From contig CAWIRC010000002.1 in assembly GCA_963838495.1 (NCBI GenBank), positions 434,001-498,000 of the forward strand: a stretch of DNA of 64,000 bases. The letters are read 5' to 3'. This DNA is from JBEKIK01 sp963838495 (GTDB lineage Bacteria; Planctomycetota; Planctomycetia; Pirellulales; Thermoguttaceae). How positions within the stretch are numbered: the stretch's first letter is position 1; each line of letters begins with the position of its first letter. The position numbers were made by a program, and so were the translations under genes. This document shows positions 38,856 through 48,105 of the stretch, piece after piece. Under the pieces are notes generated by a model, which saw only the letters and a program-made list of their open reading frames with translations, ran no database searches and had not been told where the DNA came from.

Positions 38856-39455
38856 TCACGGCAATTCAAACAGCGACTGGCTTTTTACAATCGCCAAGTC
38901 GTCGGGAAAGGTGTGAAAAGCCTGCACCAGCATGTGCCTGGCCCGGGTTTCAATGTTGATGTAGCTCACCGCCCCCAGCGCTATTCGCCCGCTGGAATCG
39001 AAACGGTGCAGCATGCCCTGCCGCAGCCCGTCTTCAAGCAGCTCCTGCTGGAAATTCCAAAAAACCTCGGGTCTGGCCGGCTCCAGCAGAAAACTCATCT
39101 GGTAACACGCCCCGCCCTGGCATTTCAAACGCTCGCTCCTGTGCCCGCGCAGCCCGTACGACATCAGCCTGCGGTGTTTGGGCAAAGGATGCCGGGCCGA
39201 CGCGGCCACTTCCGTCAGCGTGAACCGCCCGTAACGCCACGTTACCACGTGACCGGCGCTGGTGATCTCGATCTTGGCCTGATACTCCCCGCGCTCCACA
39301 GTGCGCGAACAATGTATTTCAAAAAGTTCCGGATGCAAGGGCCGACCGTAGAGCTGAAATACCAACTCGGCGATTTTTGGTCGTACGGTAAGCACCGCGG
39401 AAACTCCTCGTCCATTTAATTTTCCAATAAACGTGCCGGCTGCAAGCGCGGGCAA
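38856..39455 (-). CDS. DUF2617-like protein
   Basis: The 199-residue product contains IAELVFQLYGRPLHPELFEIH, ITSAGHVVTWRYGRFTLTEV and LPKHRRLMSYGLRGHRSERL, the layout I associate with DUF2617, a soluble protein of unknown function seen in planctomycetes and actinobacteria. A start at GVSAVLTVRPK, about 17 residues in, is possible. No signal peptide or membrane helix. Intact. Confidence 0.65.
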   Translation of the reverse strand: MPALAAGTFIGKLNGRGVSAVLTVRPKIAELVFQLYGRPLHPELFEIHCSRTVERGEYQAKIEITSAGHVVTWRYGRFTLTEVAASARHPLPKHRRLMSYGLRGHRSERLKCQGGACYQMSFLLEPARPEVFWNFQQELLEDGLRQGMLHRFDSSGRIALGAVSYINIETRARHMLVQAFHTFPDDLAIVKSQSLFELP

Positions 39456-39750
39456 GACGCTCGACTCTCGGCAGCTACTAATCTAATTATAATTGGAAAA
39501 TGCCCCTCGAATAAAGGGCGCTTTACCGGAAAAATATTTCCCGCTTAAAATCCACTTGACAAAAATCAAAAGACTTGTTCCGCGCAATCAGTTTTATCAA
39601 TGCAAAAAAAAGAAATGAAAAAACAGCAAATTACATGCCCAAGAAAAAAACGTAATGCTGTTGTAATGAATGCAATTAGTAATCTTTTATCAATCCTTAT
39701 TCTTGCTTCTGTATCTGTCTGACGGCCGATCGCCGACACCCGGCGGCCTG

Positions 39751-40480
39751 CTAATAGCTTTTTAAAAACAATATCGCCATAATGTCGTAAGCGGCATGCG
39801 CGCCTGCCGCTATGCCAAAGCCCCGATATATAAACAAGATAGAGAAATAAACGCCCGCCAGAAAACGAAATAAAAAACTGAACCAGCGAAAAACATCGCC
39901 CGCATGGCCCACATAATGGGCGGCCGCGAATATCATGCTGCTTACAAGCACTGCAAGCACCATGCTCCACTTTTCCGCGGCCCAAAAGCGCCCGGATCAG
40001 CCACACCGTCGCCGAAAGCAGTATCAAGCGAAACAGCAGTTCTTCATATATCCCAGCCCCCAAATATCCCACCATTTTACCGGCAATGCCCGGCTCCCCC
40101 CGATCATCCATTCCCAACAGCAATGTCCCCTGAAAAACCAAGACCGCTTGCAGACATATTGCCAACAACACACACTCCACCACCATGGGCGTCAGCACCC
40201 CAGGCGAAAATCGCCACGGCTCATGGGTCAAATAATGCCATCCAAGCAAAATGCATACCGTCAATAGCGGCAAAAGCAAATGCTGGCTAAAACCCAAAAT
40301 GTCCAAAAATTGCCGCATCCAGGCGTCCGCACCGTTTTGCACGCCCCACAGCATCACGCCCCCCTCGTAAATCGCCATAAGCGGTGCAATAAAAACAAGG
40401 CTCACCACCGGACGCCGCGACTGCACCCAGTAGTTCTCCGCCTTGGCGTATAATCGATTGTGAATTTCTTTATCCGACAT
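39751..40480 (-). CDS. CPBP-family intramembrane protease-like protein, one frameshift
   Basis: Joined frames give a protein with several membrane helices and the three CPBP (CAAX protease/bacteriocin-processing) motifs: IYEELLFRLILL (EExxxR), FAAAHYVGH after the shift, and HAAYDIMAI. The frame shift lies near 39965. These proteins are thought to be membrane glutamic endopeptidases. The open frame continuing to 39566 is the wrong frame after the shift. No obvious partner is nearby. Confidence 0.8.
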
Positions 40481-40523
40481 TCTCAGGAATCATAAAAGCG
40501 TTTGATTTAATTGGAACCGAACC

Positions 40524-40565
40524 ATTTCAAATTGTAAATTGCAAATTGCAAATTGCAAATCGCCC
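40524..40565. repeat. Seven-base tandem repeat, word ATTGCAA
   Basis: ATTTCAA, ATTGTAA, three ATTGCAA and ATCGCCC, upstream of the CPBP gene. Confidence 0.85.
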
Positions 40566-40589
40566 AAGAACCGCTAAATTGATCTTTAT

Positions 40590-40672
40590 GCTAAGACAAA
40601 ATCTCCCCTCGCCCTTTGGGAGAGGGGTAGGGGGTGAGGGCGTTTATCTATGGCTATAAGGTTTTGTAAAAT
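40590..40672. mobile_element. MITE-like element, ACAAAA ends, degraded
   Basis: GACAAAATCTCCCCTCGCC then TTTGGGAGAGGGGTAGGGG, ending GGCTATAAGGTTTTGTAAAA. The right end matches that of the element at 50921-51012; the left terminal repeat is only partly conserved. Confidence 0.6.
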
Positions 40673-40737
40673 TCATAATTTTGTTTTCCCATCCTAACCC
40701 GAAGGTCCTTAGCGCGGCTCACGGCCGCGTCCAAATT

Positions 40738-40815
40738 TTTGTAAATTGCAAACCGTGAATTGTATAATGCAAATTTTCGCAATTGCTTGTACTTGTTCAA
40801 TTTGCGATTTGCAAT
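40738..40815. repeat. Seven-base tandem repeat interrupted by the IS element, left part
   Basis: Eleven heptamers in strict register from TTTGTAA to TTTGCGA and TTTGCAA, ending directly at the left end of the IS element. Confidence 0.85.
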
Positions 40816-41850
40816 GGTCTTGTTGACTAATTCCACTCGAACAAAGGAAGTCCGAGGTGGGTGTATTTGTTAAGGATTTTAGATCTTAGTCGTGTTTCTG
40901 TTTTTTGATTTTGAATCAAACGGTTTTTCAAATGGTCGCCGAAGCAACATTTCATTCGATACATGGCTGTTTCCGAAAGGCTGCGGCGATGGTAGCCGAC
41001 TCGCTCTTTCCAGTGCCTGCGGCCGTGGCGGCGGATTTCTCGAATCGCCAAGTCCCGTGCCAGAGGACGGCCACGAGAATTTCCGTGTCGCGAAATCTTC
41101 GCGTTGCGTCGCGGCGGGATGATTGCCTTTATCCCGCGTTTTTTCAACGTTCTGTAAACCTTTCGTTGATCGTAAGCTCCGTCGCCATACAATTTTTCAA
41201 CCGGCGAGTGGACTTGATCCAACAGGTTGTCCGTTTGGCCGGCGTCATCGCAACTATTTTCCGTCATGGTTTCCGCCACGATCTCATGCGTATCCGGATT
41301 GATCGCCAAATGCAACTTTCGCCAGAAACGACGTTTCGTTTTGCCATGCTTACGCATTTTCCATTCGCCTTCGCCGAAAACCTTAAGCCCGGTGCTGTCT
41401 ACAACCACGTCGATCGGGCCGGTATGTTTTCTAACTTCCAGCAATATAGCCATTTTCGCTGCTCGCTTGGCCAACGACGTATAATCCGGTATATCAATGA
41501 TTACTTCCATCAGTTCGGCAAGCGATTTTCCCAATCCTTCCGTTTGGCGATAGGGCAATTGAAAAAGCTCTCGCAAAACGAGCATACACTCGATTGCCGT
41601 ATCGCTGAAGACAAAAGGGTGTCCAACCTTGGGTTTCGCATTGTTGTGATGCCATTTGTCAATCGTGTCCTCGTTAAACCAGAAGGTAATCGACCCCCGC
41701 TTAACGAGAGACTCGTTGTATTTTCTCCAATTTGTTATTTTATACGTACCTTTGCGTGTCCCGGCCATGTCGAAACTCCTTTCATGACGTTTGTGTTGTT
41801 AGGTTCCTCCTTGTTTTACGTACTGAACGCATGAATAGTTCGACAAGACC
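40816..41850. mobile_element. IS5-type insertion sequence
   Basis: Terminal repeats GGTCTTGTTGACTAATTC (left) and GGTCTTGTCGAACTATTC (right, reverse complement) are imperfect but clear. The element is 1,035 bases with one transposase gene. It is flanked by an AT repeated on both sides (40814-40815 and 41851-41852), a likely two-base target duplication. Confidence 0.85.
40827..41768 (-). CDS. IS5-family transposase
   Basis: The 313-residue DDE transposase has an N-terminal domain with WFNEDTIDKWHHN, then VVVDSTGLKVFGEGEWK (first Asp), LYGDGAYDQRKVYR (second Asp) and a YHRRSLSETAMYRMKC end with the catalytic Glu, matching the Y-(2)R-(3)E-(6)K-like signature of the IS4/IS5 group. The gene is complete and its reading frame is intact, so the element may still be active. 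The best subgroup match would need a search. Confidence 0.9.
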   Translation of the reverse strand: MAGTRKGTYKITNWRKYNESLVKRGSITFWFNEDTIDKWHHNNAKPKVGHPFVFSDTAIECMLVLRELFQLPYRQTEGLGKSLAELMEVIIDIPDYTSLAKRAAKMAILLEVRKHTGPIDVVVDSTGLKVFGEGEWKMRKHGKTKRRFWRKLHLAINPDTHEIVAETMTENSCDDAGQTDNLLDQVHSPVEKLYGDGAYDQRKVYRTLKKRGIKAIIPPRRNAKISRHGNSRGRPLARDLAIREIRRHGRRHWKERVGYHRRSLSETAMYRMKCCFGDHLKNRLIQNQKTETRLRSKILNKYTHLGLPLFEWN

Positions 41851-41852
41851 AT

Positions 41853-41878
41853 TTGCAATTGCCAATTTGCAATAAAAA
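41853..41878. repeat. Seven-base tandem repeat interrupted by the IS element, right part
   Basis: After removal of the IS and one AT, the sequence continues TTTGCAA, TTGCCAA, TTTGCAA, TAAAAAT in register with 40738-40815. Confidence 0.8.
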
Positions 41879-41903
41879 TATGCAGGCAAAATACGTCCTA
41901 ACT

Positions 41904-41938
41904 CTGAACCCTGACCTCTGAACCCTGCACCCTGACCC
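41904..41938. repeat. Seven-base tandem repeat CTGACCC ahead of a start codon
   Basis: CTGAACC, CTGACCT, CTGAACC, CTGCACC, CTGACCC, then CTCCC and the ATG at 41944. No Shine-Dalgarno. Confidence 0.85.
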
Positions 41939-41943
41939 CTCCC

Positions 41944-42612
41944 ATGCCCCGCACAATGCTCCAAGTCTTCGATCGATTGCTAAAGGCCTTTGGCCCGCAA
42001 CACTGGTGGCCGGGCGATTTGGGCTTCGAAATGATGGTCGGCGCTATCCTCACCCAAAATACCAGTTGGAAAAACGTGGAAAAAGCCATCCGCAACCTCC
42101 GCCAGGCCGATCTCTTGGACCCACACGCCCTTTATAACGTGCCGGTCGAGGAACTTGAAGAGCTGCTCCGCCCGGCAGGCTATTTTCGCCTCAAGGCCCG
42201 CCGCCTGCAAAGCCTCTTGGAGTTTATCATCAATCGCTACAACGGCTCGCTGGAAGCCATGTTCCGCACCGATCTGGCCACCCTGCGCGAGCAACTTTTA
42301 TCGGTAAAAGGCATCGGCCCGGAAACCGCCGACTCCATCCTGCTCTACGCCGGCCAAATGCCCGTCTTCGTCGTCAACGCCTACACCCATCGCATCTTCG
42401 CCCGCCACGGCTGGATCGATTATGACTCCGATTACCATCAAATCCAGGATTTTATCCAGTCCTCCCTCCCCGAGGACCCGCAATTGTATAATGAATATCA
42501 TGCCCTGCTGGTGTATGCCGGCAAACATTACTGCCTGAAGAAAAATCCCAAATGCAGCCAGTGCCCGCTCATGGAACTGCTCCCCCAGGGCGGCCCATTG
42601 GAACCGGAATAG
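41944..42612 (+). CDS. Endonuclease III-domain DNA glycosylase
   Basis: The 222-residue HhH-GPD protein has the helix-hairpin-helix LLSVKGIGPETADSILLYA and the conserved catalytic-region Asp/His equivalents in VFVVNAYTHRIFARHGW. Length and order fit the short endonuclease III-like branch (MagIII-like) that removes damaged bases. The C-terminal Cys cluster shows CLKKNPKCSQC (C-x6-C-x2-C), but the fourth Cys normally five residues later is absent, so the iron-sulfur site is incomplete or uses another ligand. Intact; starts directly after a heptamer repeat. Confidence 0.8.
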   Translation: MPRTMLQVFDRLLKAFGPQHWWPGDLGFEMMVGAILTQNTSWKNVEKAIRNLRQADLLDPHALYNVPVEELEELLRPAGYFRLKARRLQSLLEFIINRYNGSLEAMFRTDLATLREQLLSVKGIGPETADSILLYAGQMPVFVVNAYTHRIFARHGWIDYDSDYHQIQDFIQSSLPEDPQLYNEYHALLVYAGKHYCLKKNPKCSQCPLMELLPQGGPLEPE

Positions 42613-42615
42613 ATA

Positions 42616-42690
42616 CTCCCCTCTCCCGACTAACCTTCGGTCGGTGCCCGGAGAGGGGCCGGGGGTGAGGGTTTTGTCAGAGTCCTCTAT
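42616..42690. repeat. CCCTCTCC element with a second palindrome nested in its loop
   Basis: The outer element reads CTCCCCTCTCCC ... GGAGAGGGGCCGGGGGTGAGGG, ending GTTTTGTCAGAGTCCT like the right end at 51012. Its usual CTTTGG loop is replaced by GACTAACCTTCGGTCGGTGCC (42628-42648), the inverted form of the element at 7172. Confidence 0.75.
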
Positions 42691-42732
42691 TATGTGAATA
42701 ATGGGCGCTTGGTTTGATTTACGAGGTGACGT

Positions 42733-44337
42733 ATGAAATTGTCGCAAGGCAAATTCTTCATAATGGTGTTAATCCTAATATGCTGTGTTTTTGCGTCTTA
42801 CCTATTAATGCCTCATTCGCATGTATCACGAAAGCTAACCGAGAAGGATATACCAAGCAACACTCCATCTGATATTGCCAGATACATCAAGATGACTTTA
42901 TCGGATGACCCTGTTTTACAGGTAGTAGGTGCTAAAAGATTGGAATTGCTCGGTAAACGTGCGGTACCCGCGATCCCATTTCTAATACAACTTTCTTCTG
43001 GCCAAGAATATCTTAGGCCAGAACATTTTCCTGAAGTCTCAAATCTTTATGAATTGAGTAACGATTTCAATCCCTATTTATTTGGATTTAATGCCTTCGT
43101 CACTCCCATGTATCAAGTGACCCAGGCGTTAGCCGCGATTGGGGAACCTGCATTTGACGAATTGCATAAAATACTTATCGATAAAAGTGCGAATCCCTCT
43201 AAACGTTGGCTCGCAGTCTGTGTTTTTAGAGAAGCGTTTCAGCCTTCGATGAGAGAATCATTTGTAGAGATATTGTCAGACAAGAATGAAGACAGCGCCA
43301 TCAAGTGCGCTCTACTCGACAGTTTAGGCGAGGTGGATGATCCAGAACTCTTTAGAGTGTATGCCAATATTTTGAAGGACAATTCAGAAAGTGAGATGGT
43401 ACGAGATAATGTTCTAGAGCAATTAATGATCCATAGATGCCTTCACCTAGACAGTGCCGTCATAAGAGTATTACACACGATATTGGACAGTAAAGACGAA
43501 AATGACCTCACACGAGAGCGAGCCGGCTATGTATTGGCAATGCATGCTGATGATGAAACATTGGATTATCTGACTAAAAAACTAGAAGAGAAGAATGAGA
43601 AGGGGGAAATCTGTAGATATATTGCGGAAGGCTTAGGACTTAACTCCTTAAAAAAGGCTAAAGAAATAGTTTTAAATATGGTTAATAAGTATAATGGTGA
43701 TATTAAAAAGGGAATGTTGTTAGGAATGGGCAAATCCAAGGATCCGGATTATGAAGACATCATCATCCAGAATGCCGATTCAGGCGATATAAAGGAACAG
43801 ATGAGTGTAGTCAATGCATTATATTGTTATGGCAGTAATAAAACCATAAACAGACTGTTTTCCATAGTCGCTGATTCAACGAAGTATGAGCAGGTCGTAC
43901 AAGAAAAAGCAGCAGAATTCCTGGCTAAAATGAAAAATAATGAAGTAACAGATAGACTCTTTGCTGTCCAGTCAGGTAGCGCACAATCTTCCGCAGAATG
44001 TGCGCACTTTGCGTTACTTCAAAATCTTAAAAAGGATGAATATTTGCTGCAGAAATGGATCGATGCATTAAACAACAAAAGCCTTCCGATAAAATACCAG
44101 CGTAACGCAGTAACAGCTATTGATGTTTGCAATGGTGACTCGGAAAAGGGCCCGCATGCTCTCGCGAAGGCGGCAACAGATCAAGATAAAGACATCAGGC
44201 GAGAAGTAGCGTTCGTCTTGGGCAGGATAGGTACACCAGAGGAGGTTCCAGCGTTAGAGGCTTTGGCAAAAGACAAAGAGATATCCGTTAGCAACGAGGC
44301 TAAAGAGGCTATAAAAAAGTTGAACAGTGCGCAATGA
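42733..44337 (+). CDS. HEAT-repeat protein with N-terminal membrane anchor, AT-rich
   Basis: The 534-residue protein has an N-terminal hydrophobic anchor (FFIMVLILICCVFASYLLM) followed by alpha-helical HEAT-like repeats through the rest (for example VQVVGAKRLELLGKRAVPAIPFL, IKCALLDSLGEVDD, VAFVLGRIGTPEEVPALEALAKD). It likely scaffolds protein-protein contacts at the membrane. Composition is visibly more AT-rich than nearby genes, and it uses codons such as AAA, GAA and TTA more, suggesting recent transfer or a slow-evolving outlier. No frameshift. Function unknown. Confidence 0.75.
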   Translation: MKLSQGKFFIMVLILICCVFASYLLMPHSHVSRKLTEKDIPSNTPSDIARYIKMTLSDDPVLQVVGAKRLELLGKRAVPAIPFLIQLSSGQEYLRPEHFPEVSNLYELSNDFNPYLFGFNAFVTPMYQVTQALAAIGEPAFDELHKILIDKSANPSKRWLAVCVFREAFQPSMRESFVEILSDKNEDSAIKCALLDSLGEVDDPELFRVYANILKDNSESEMVRDNVLEQLMIHRCLHLDSAVIRVLHTILDSKDENDLTRERAGYVLAMHADDETLDYLTKKLEEKNEKGEICRYIAEGLGLNSLKKAKEIVLNMVNKYNGDIKKGMLLGMGKSKDPDYEDIIIQNADSGDIKEQMSVVNALYCYGSNKTINRLFSIVADSTKYEQVVQEKAAEFLAKMKNNEVTDRLFAVQSGSAQSSAECAHFALLQNLKKDEYLLQKWIDALNNKSLPIKYQRNAVTAIDVCNGDSEKGPHALAKAATDQDKDIRREVAFVLGRIGTPEEVPALEALAKDKEISVSNEAKEAIKKLNSAQ

Positions 44338-44356
44338 TGATAGGGGTATACACATA

Positions 44357-45683
44357 ATGTCGCTATTCGAAGAAAGCGAATCGGCCAACCGCCTCGAAGC
44401 CCAGCCCCTCGCCGCCCGCATGCGCCCGGCCACGCTGGAGGAGTTCGTCGGCCAGCGCCACTTTCTCGGCGAGGGAAAACTCCTCCGCCGCCTGCTCGCC
44501 GCCGACCGGCTCGGTTCGGTCATCTTTTACGGCCCGCCGGGCACGGGAAAAACCACCCTCGCCCGGCTCCTGGCCCGTGAAAGCCGCAGCCAATTCCAGC
44601 AAATCTCCGCCGTCGCCTCCGGCGTAAAAGAACTCCGCGAAATCCTCGCCGCCGCCTACGACCGCCTCTCCGCCGAGGGCAAGCGCACGCTCCTGTTCGT
44701 CGACGAAATCCACCGCTTCAACAAGGCCCAGCAAGATGTCCTCCTGCCCGACGTCGAAAACGGCACCGTGATCCTCGTGGCGCAACCACCGAAAATCCCT
44801 TTTTCACCGTCAACAGCCCGTTGGTGAGCCGCTCCCGCATCTTCCAATTCCAGCCTCTTTCCAACGACGACATCAAGACTCTGCTCCTCCGCGCCGTCGC
44901 CGATAAAGATCGCGGCCTGGGGAAATATCAAATCCACATCCACCCCGACGCCCTCGATTTCCTTGCCGAAACCTCCGACGGCGACGCACGCCGCGCACTC
45001 TCCGCCCTGGAAGTCGGCGTACTCTCCGCCGGCCCCGGACCGATCGACGTCACCCGCCAACTCGCCGAGGAATCGGTCCAGCGCAAGGCCATCGAGTACG
45101 ACCGCCAGGGCGACGCACATTACGATGCCATCAGCGCACTTATCAAAAGCATCCGCGGCAGCGATCCCGACGCCGCCTTGTACTGGCTGGCCCGCATGCT
45201 CGAAGGCGGCGAAGACGTCCGCTTCCTCGCCCGGCGACTCGTGATCCTCGCCAGCGAAGACGTCGGCAACGCCGATCCCGCCGCGCTCCCCCTGGCCGTG
45301 GCCGCCGCACACGCCTGCGAACTGGTCGGCCTGCCCGAGTGCCAACTCAATCTCGCCCAGGCCGTTACATACCTGGCCTGCGCGCAAAGTCGAACGCCGC
45401 CACCATGGGCATAGGCCAGGCCCGCTCCGACGTCCGCGAAGGCCGCCTGCTCCCCGTACCAGTCCATCTCCGCGACTCGCACTACGCCGGCGCAAAGCGG
45501 CTAGGTCACGGCCAGGATTATCAATACGCCCACGACTCGCCCGATGCCATCGCCGCGCAGGACTACCTCGGCATAGACCGCGAATACTACCGCCCCACCG
45601 ATCGCGGCTTCGAACGCGAACTGCAAGAGCGCCTGGAAAAAATCCTGCGCCAAACTCCGCGAAGGAAAGAAAGAGAAAGATAA
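44357..45683 (+). CDS. rarA: Replication-associated recombination protein RarA (MgsA), two frameshifts
   Basis: The start at 44357 gives MSLFEESESANRLEAQPLAARMRPATLEEFVGQ, then Walker A FYGPPGTGKTTLAR and Walker B LLFVDEIHRFNKAQQD. A missing G near 44777 shifts the frame; restoring it gives ILVGATTENPFFTVNSPLVSR (sensor 1 and following). A second shift near 45385 is restored at PKSNAATMGIGQARSDV, and the C-terminus ends with FERELQERLEKILRQ. RarA is an AAA+ protein that acts on stalled replication forks and interacts with SSB and RecA. The stop codon lies inside a heptamer repeat. Confidence 0.9.
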
Positions 45684-45720
45684 GGGATAAGGGATGAACG
45701 ATGTGTGATGGGAGATAATC
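45679..45720. repeat. Seven-base tandem repeat GATAAGG over the rarA stop
   Basis: GATAAGG, GATAAGG, GATGAAC, GATGTGT, GATGGGA, GATAATC. The TAA of rarA (45681-45683) lies in the first word. Confidence 0.8.
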
Positions 45721-45723
45721 TTG

Positions 45724-45767
45724 TTTAGCCGCGAGCCAACGGCTTCGTTTAGCCGCGAGCCAACGGC
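45724..45767. repeat. Direct repeat of TTTAGCCGCGAGCCAACGGC
   Basis: Two exact 20-base copies (45724-45743 and 45748-45767) with short GCCG/CGGC arms. A hairpin GAAACCGC/GCGGTTTC follows near 45813. Confidence 0.75.
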
Positions 45768-45860
45768 GAGCGCTTTCATATGAGCCGCCAAGGGATAACT
45801 GATAAACATTGAAACCGCTTGCGGTTTCGCGGTGTAGTTTCACCAGATTAAGGACCTTAT

Positions 45861-46403
45861 ATGCAGTTCTGTGCGATCGTTCTCCTTTGCATCGACGCCG
45901 CGATCTTGTACGGCATCCTCCACGACCAGGTGACCGCCCGAATATGTATCGAATACTTCACCATTGGGCATCCCAATATATTCGGCACCGACAATCCGAC
46001 CGTGCTTGCAATCGCCTGGGGCATTTTGGCAACCTGGTGGGTTGGTTTTTTGCTCGGCGTGCCATTGGCCCTTGTCGCCCGCCTGGGAAACCGGCCCAAA
46101 AGGGACGCTAAATCTTTCATCCACCCGGTAGCCATACTATTGGCAATCATGGCCGCCTCCGCCCTTGTGGCCGGCCTTATCGGCAGATTATTGGCCGGCG
46201 CAGGAATTGTTTTTCTCATCGGGCCCTTGGCGACTCGCGTCCCCGCGGACAAGCACGTCGCTTTCATCACCGATCTTTGGGCCCATAACGCCAGTTATCT
46301 TGTCGGTTTCCTCGGCGGCATCGTGATTATCATCCAAACCTGGCGTTCCCGCAAACAATTGGCTGCCGGCTCGCGCGATGCTAGCAATGCTGCCATGACC
46401 TAG
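45861..46403 (+). CDS. Conserved-type membrane protein
   Basis: The 180-residue protein has four hydrophobic segments and the motif ICIEYFTIGHPNIFGTDNPTVLAIAWG in its first periplasmic or cytoplasmic loop, a motif I associate with an uncharacterised bacterial membrane-protein family. The end SRKQLAAGSRDASNAAMT is polar. Intact, no clear partner, function unknown. Confidence 0.6.
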   Translation: MQFCAIVLLCIDAAILYGILHDQVTARICIEYFTIGHPNIFGTDNPTVLAIAWGILATWWVGFLLGVPLALVARLGNRPKRDAKSFIHPVAILLAIMAASALVAGLIGRLLAGAGIVFLIGPLATRVPADKHVAFITDLWAHNASYLVGFLGGIVIIIQTWRSRKQLAAGSRDASNAAMT

Positions 46404-46451
46404 GATTATTATCCTCCAATTGCTATAAACGCCGCAAGTTCTCGTCTTTGC

Positions 46452-46493
46452 TCAATTTGCAATTTGAAATTTGCAATTTTCAATTTGCAATAA
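46452..46493. repeat. Seven-base tandem repeat, word GCAATTT
   Basis: TCAATTT, GCAATTT, GAAATTT, GCAATTT, TCAATTT, GCAATAA, upstream of the transpeptidase gene. Confidence 0.85.
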
Positions 46494-46620
46494 AACAAAT
46501 GTCGCCGGCAAAATGCTATTCTCTCCCCTTATTTCGGCATGGCATTATTCGCCCGGATTTCGTATGATCTCCCGACTTTTCTGATTATCTTTCAAAAAAA
46601 GTTCGTCAAGGAGGACGAAC

Positions 46621-47839
46621 ATGAACTCAATGAAGACCTTGGTGCTCATGGCCCTGCTTGCCGCGGCCGGATACTACACCTATATGTACATGGGACAAAA
46701 ACCGGAGACCGCCCCGGCCGATTCCCAGGCAATTTCCCCTCCGCCCACGGTTCAGATACCCGGATTGAATTCCTACCCGCCGCAATCGGCTAGCACAATG
46801 TCAAACGTAACCGGCAAATCCTCCGGCAACCTTGCTCAGCCCTTCCGCTGCCCCGCCTTTATCCTCAAGTTCGTCTCCACTCCTCAGCCCAAGCAGTTCA
46901 TCATCCGGCAATCAATCTGCCAACAACCCCTCGCCGAACGGCTCAAGCATGACGCTGCTGAATCCCCCAGCCCAATCCAATACATCAAATGCTCAGCCGA
47001 ACACATCATCCACCACTCCCGCCCCGACTCTCCTAAGCAACGCCAAAACCGCTCAATCGCCCCCGGCGACTTATCTCTCGCCTAATACTGCCCCGTCTTC
47101 ACCCGCCGCGACTCCACCGGACGGCATGATCCAAAGCAAGTTCGCCGAATTCATGCAAGCCGTGCAAAAAAAATTGGACGAAGGCCGACTCCCCGAAGCC
47201 CACCTCGCCCTAAGCTCCTTGTACGACAACCCCGATCTGCCACCGGCCCAGGCCCGGCAACTCACCGAACTCCTCGATCAATTGGCCGGCACTGTGATCT
47301 ATTCCCGCCAACATTTTACTGAGCAGCCCTACCTTGTCCGCCCGGGCGACACCCTGGACCAGATTGCCGACAGGTATAATGTGCCCCCTTTGCTCTTGGC
47401 CCGCATCAACGGCATCCGCGAGAATGTGCCGCTGGAGCCCGGCCATGAACTGAAGGTCATCCGCGGCCCGTTCAACGCCCTAATTCACCTCGACAAACAC
47501 GAACTAACGCTCATGGTCGAAGGCCGCTACGCCGGCCGTTTCCCCATCGGCATCGGCTGCGACCAGCCCAAGCTGGAAGGCACGTATATCGTCCGCGAGA
47601 AAAACACGAATCCCCCATATCGCAGTCCGGACGGCATTACCGTACCCGGCGGCGATCCCCGCAACCCCTTCGGCAAATTCTGGATCGGACTTTCAAGCAA
47701 CATCGGCCTGCACGGCACCGTCGATCCCCAAAACATCGGCCGCGACGACAACCGCGGAAACATCTGCCTCGGCGACCGCGACATCGACGACCTCTACGGC
47801 ATCCTCTCCATCGGCTCCCGCGTTGTGATCCAACGCTGA
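46621..47839 (+). CDS. LysM and L,D-transpeptidase-like protein, one frameshift, altered active site
   Basis: An N-terminal anchor (KTLVLMALLAAAGYYTYMYM) precedes a long Ser/Pro/Thr-rich linker that shifts frame near 46830. The C-terminal part has a helical repeat region, a LysM domain (YLVRPGDTLDQIADRYNVPPLLLARINGI) and a YkuD domain (ELTLMVEGRYAGRFPIGIG, LHGTVDPQNIGRDD). Canonical enzymes continue S/R-G-C-I-R with the catalytic Cys, but here the codons read RGNICLGDRDI: Asn replaces Cys and Cys replaces Arg two residues later. Peptidoglycan cross-linking is therefore doubtful unless the displaced Cys serves. The start at 46621 follows AAGGAGG. Confidence 0.75.
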
Positions 47840-48105
47840 AATAAACGCCGCCCTCGAAGGGTGCGCGAAACGCACCGTTATGCCGTTTTTATTGTTCGCA
47901 GATTCATTGGATGCCATTGAATGTGTGAAACTCACCGTCAAAGCAATTTTTGGCTCACAGAATTCGTAGGGCGCGTGAAACCCACCCCGAAACGCTCATT
48001 GCCCCCGCCCCAACTCCGTACTTTCGTACCCCGTACTCTTTCACTCCCCAATTTAAAAGCCATTCACGCGCTGCTCGAACCTCCGGTCTCCTGCCTACCG
48101 CCCGA

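Noticed and set aside
45120..45843. Long minus-strand frame over rarA
   Set aside because: High-GC antisense frame over a well-recognised gene; no motif.
48010..48050. Possible further heptamer tract with GTAC words
   Set aside because: Spacing is eight and seven bases over only three units; too weak to count.
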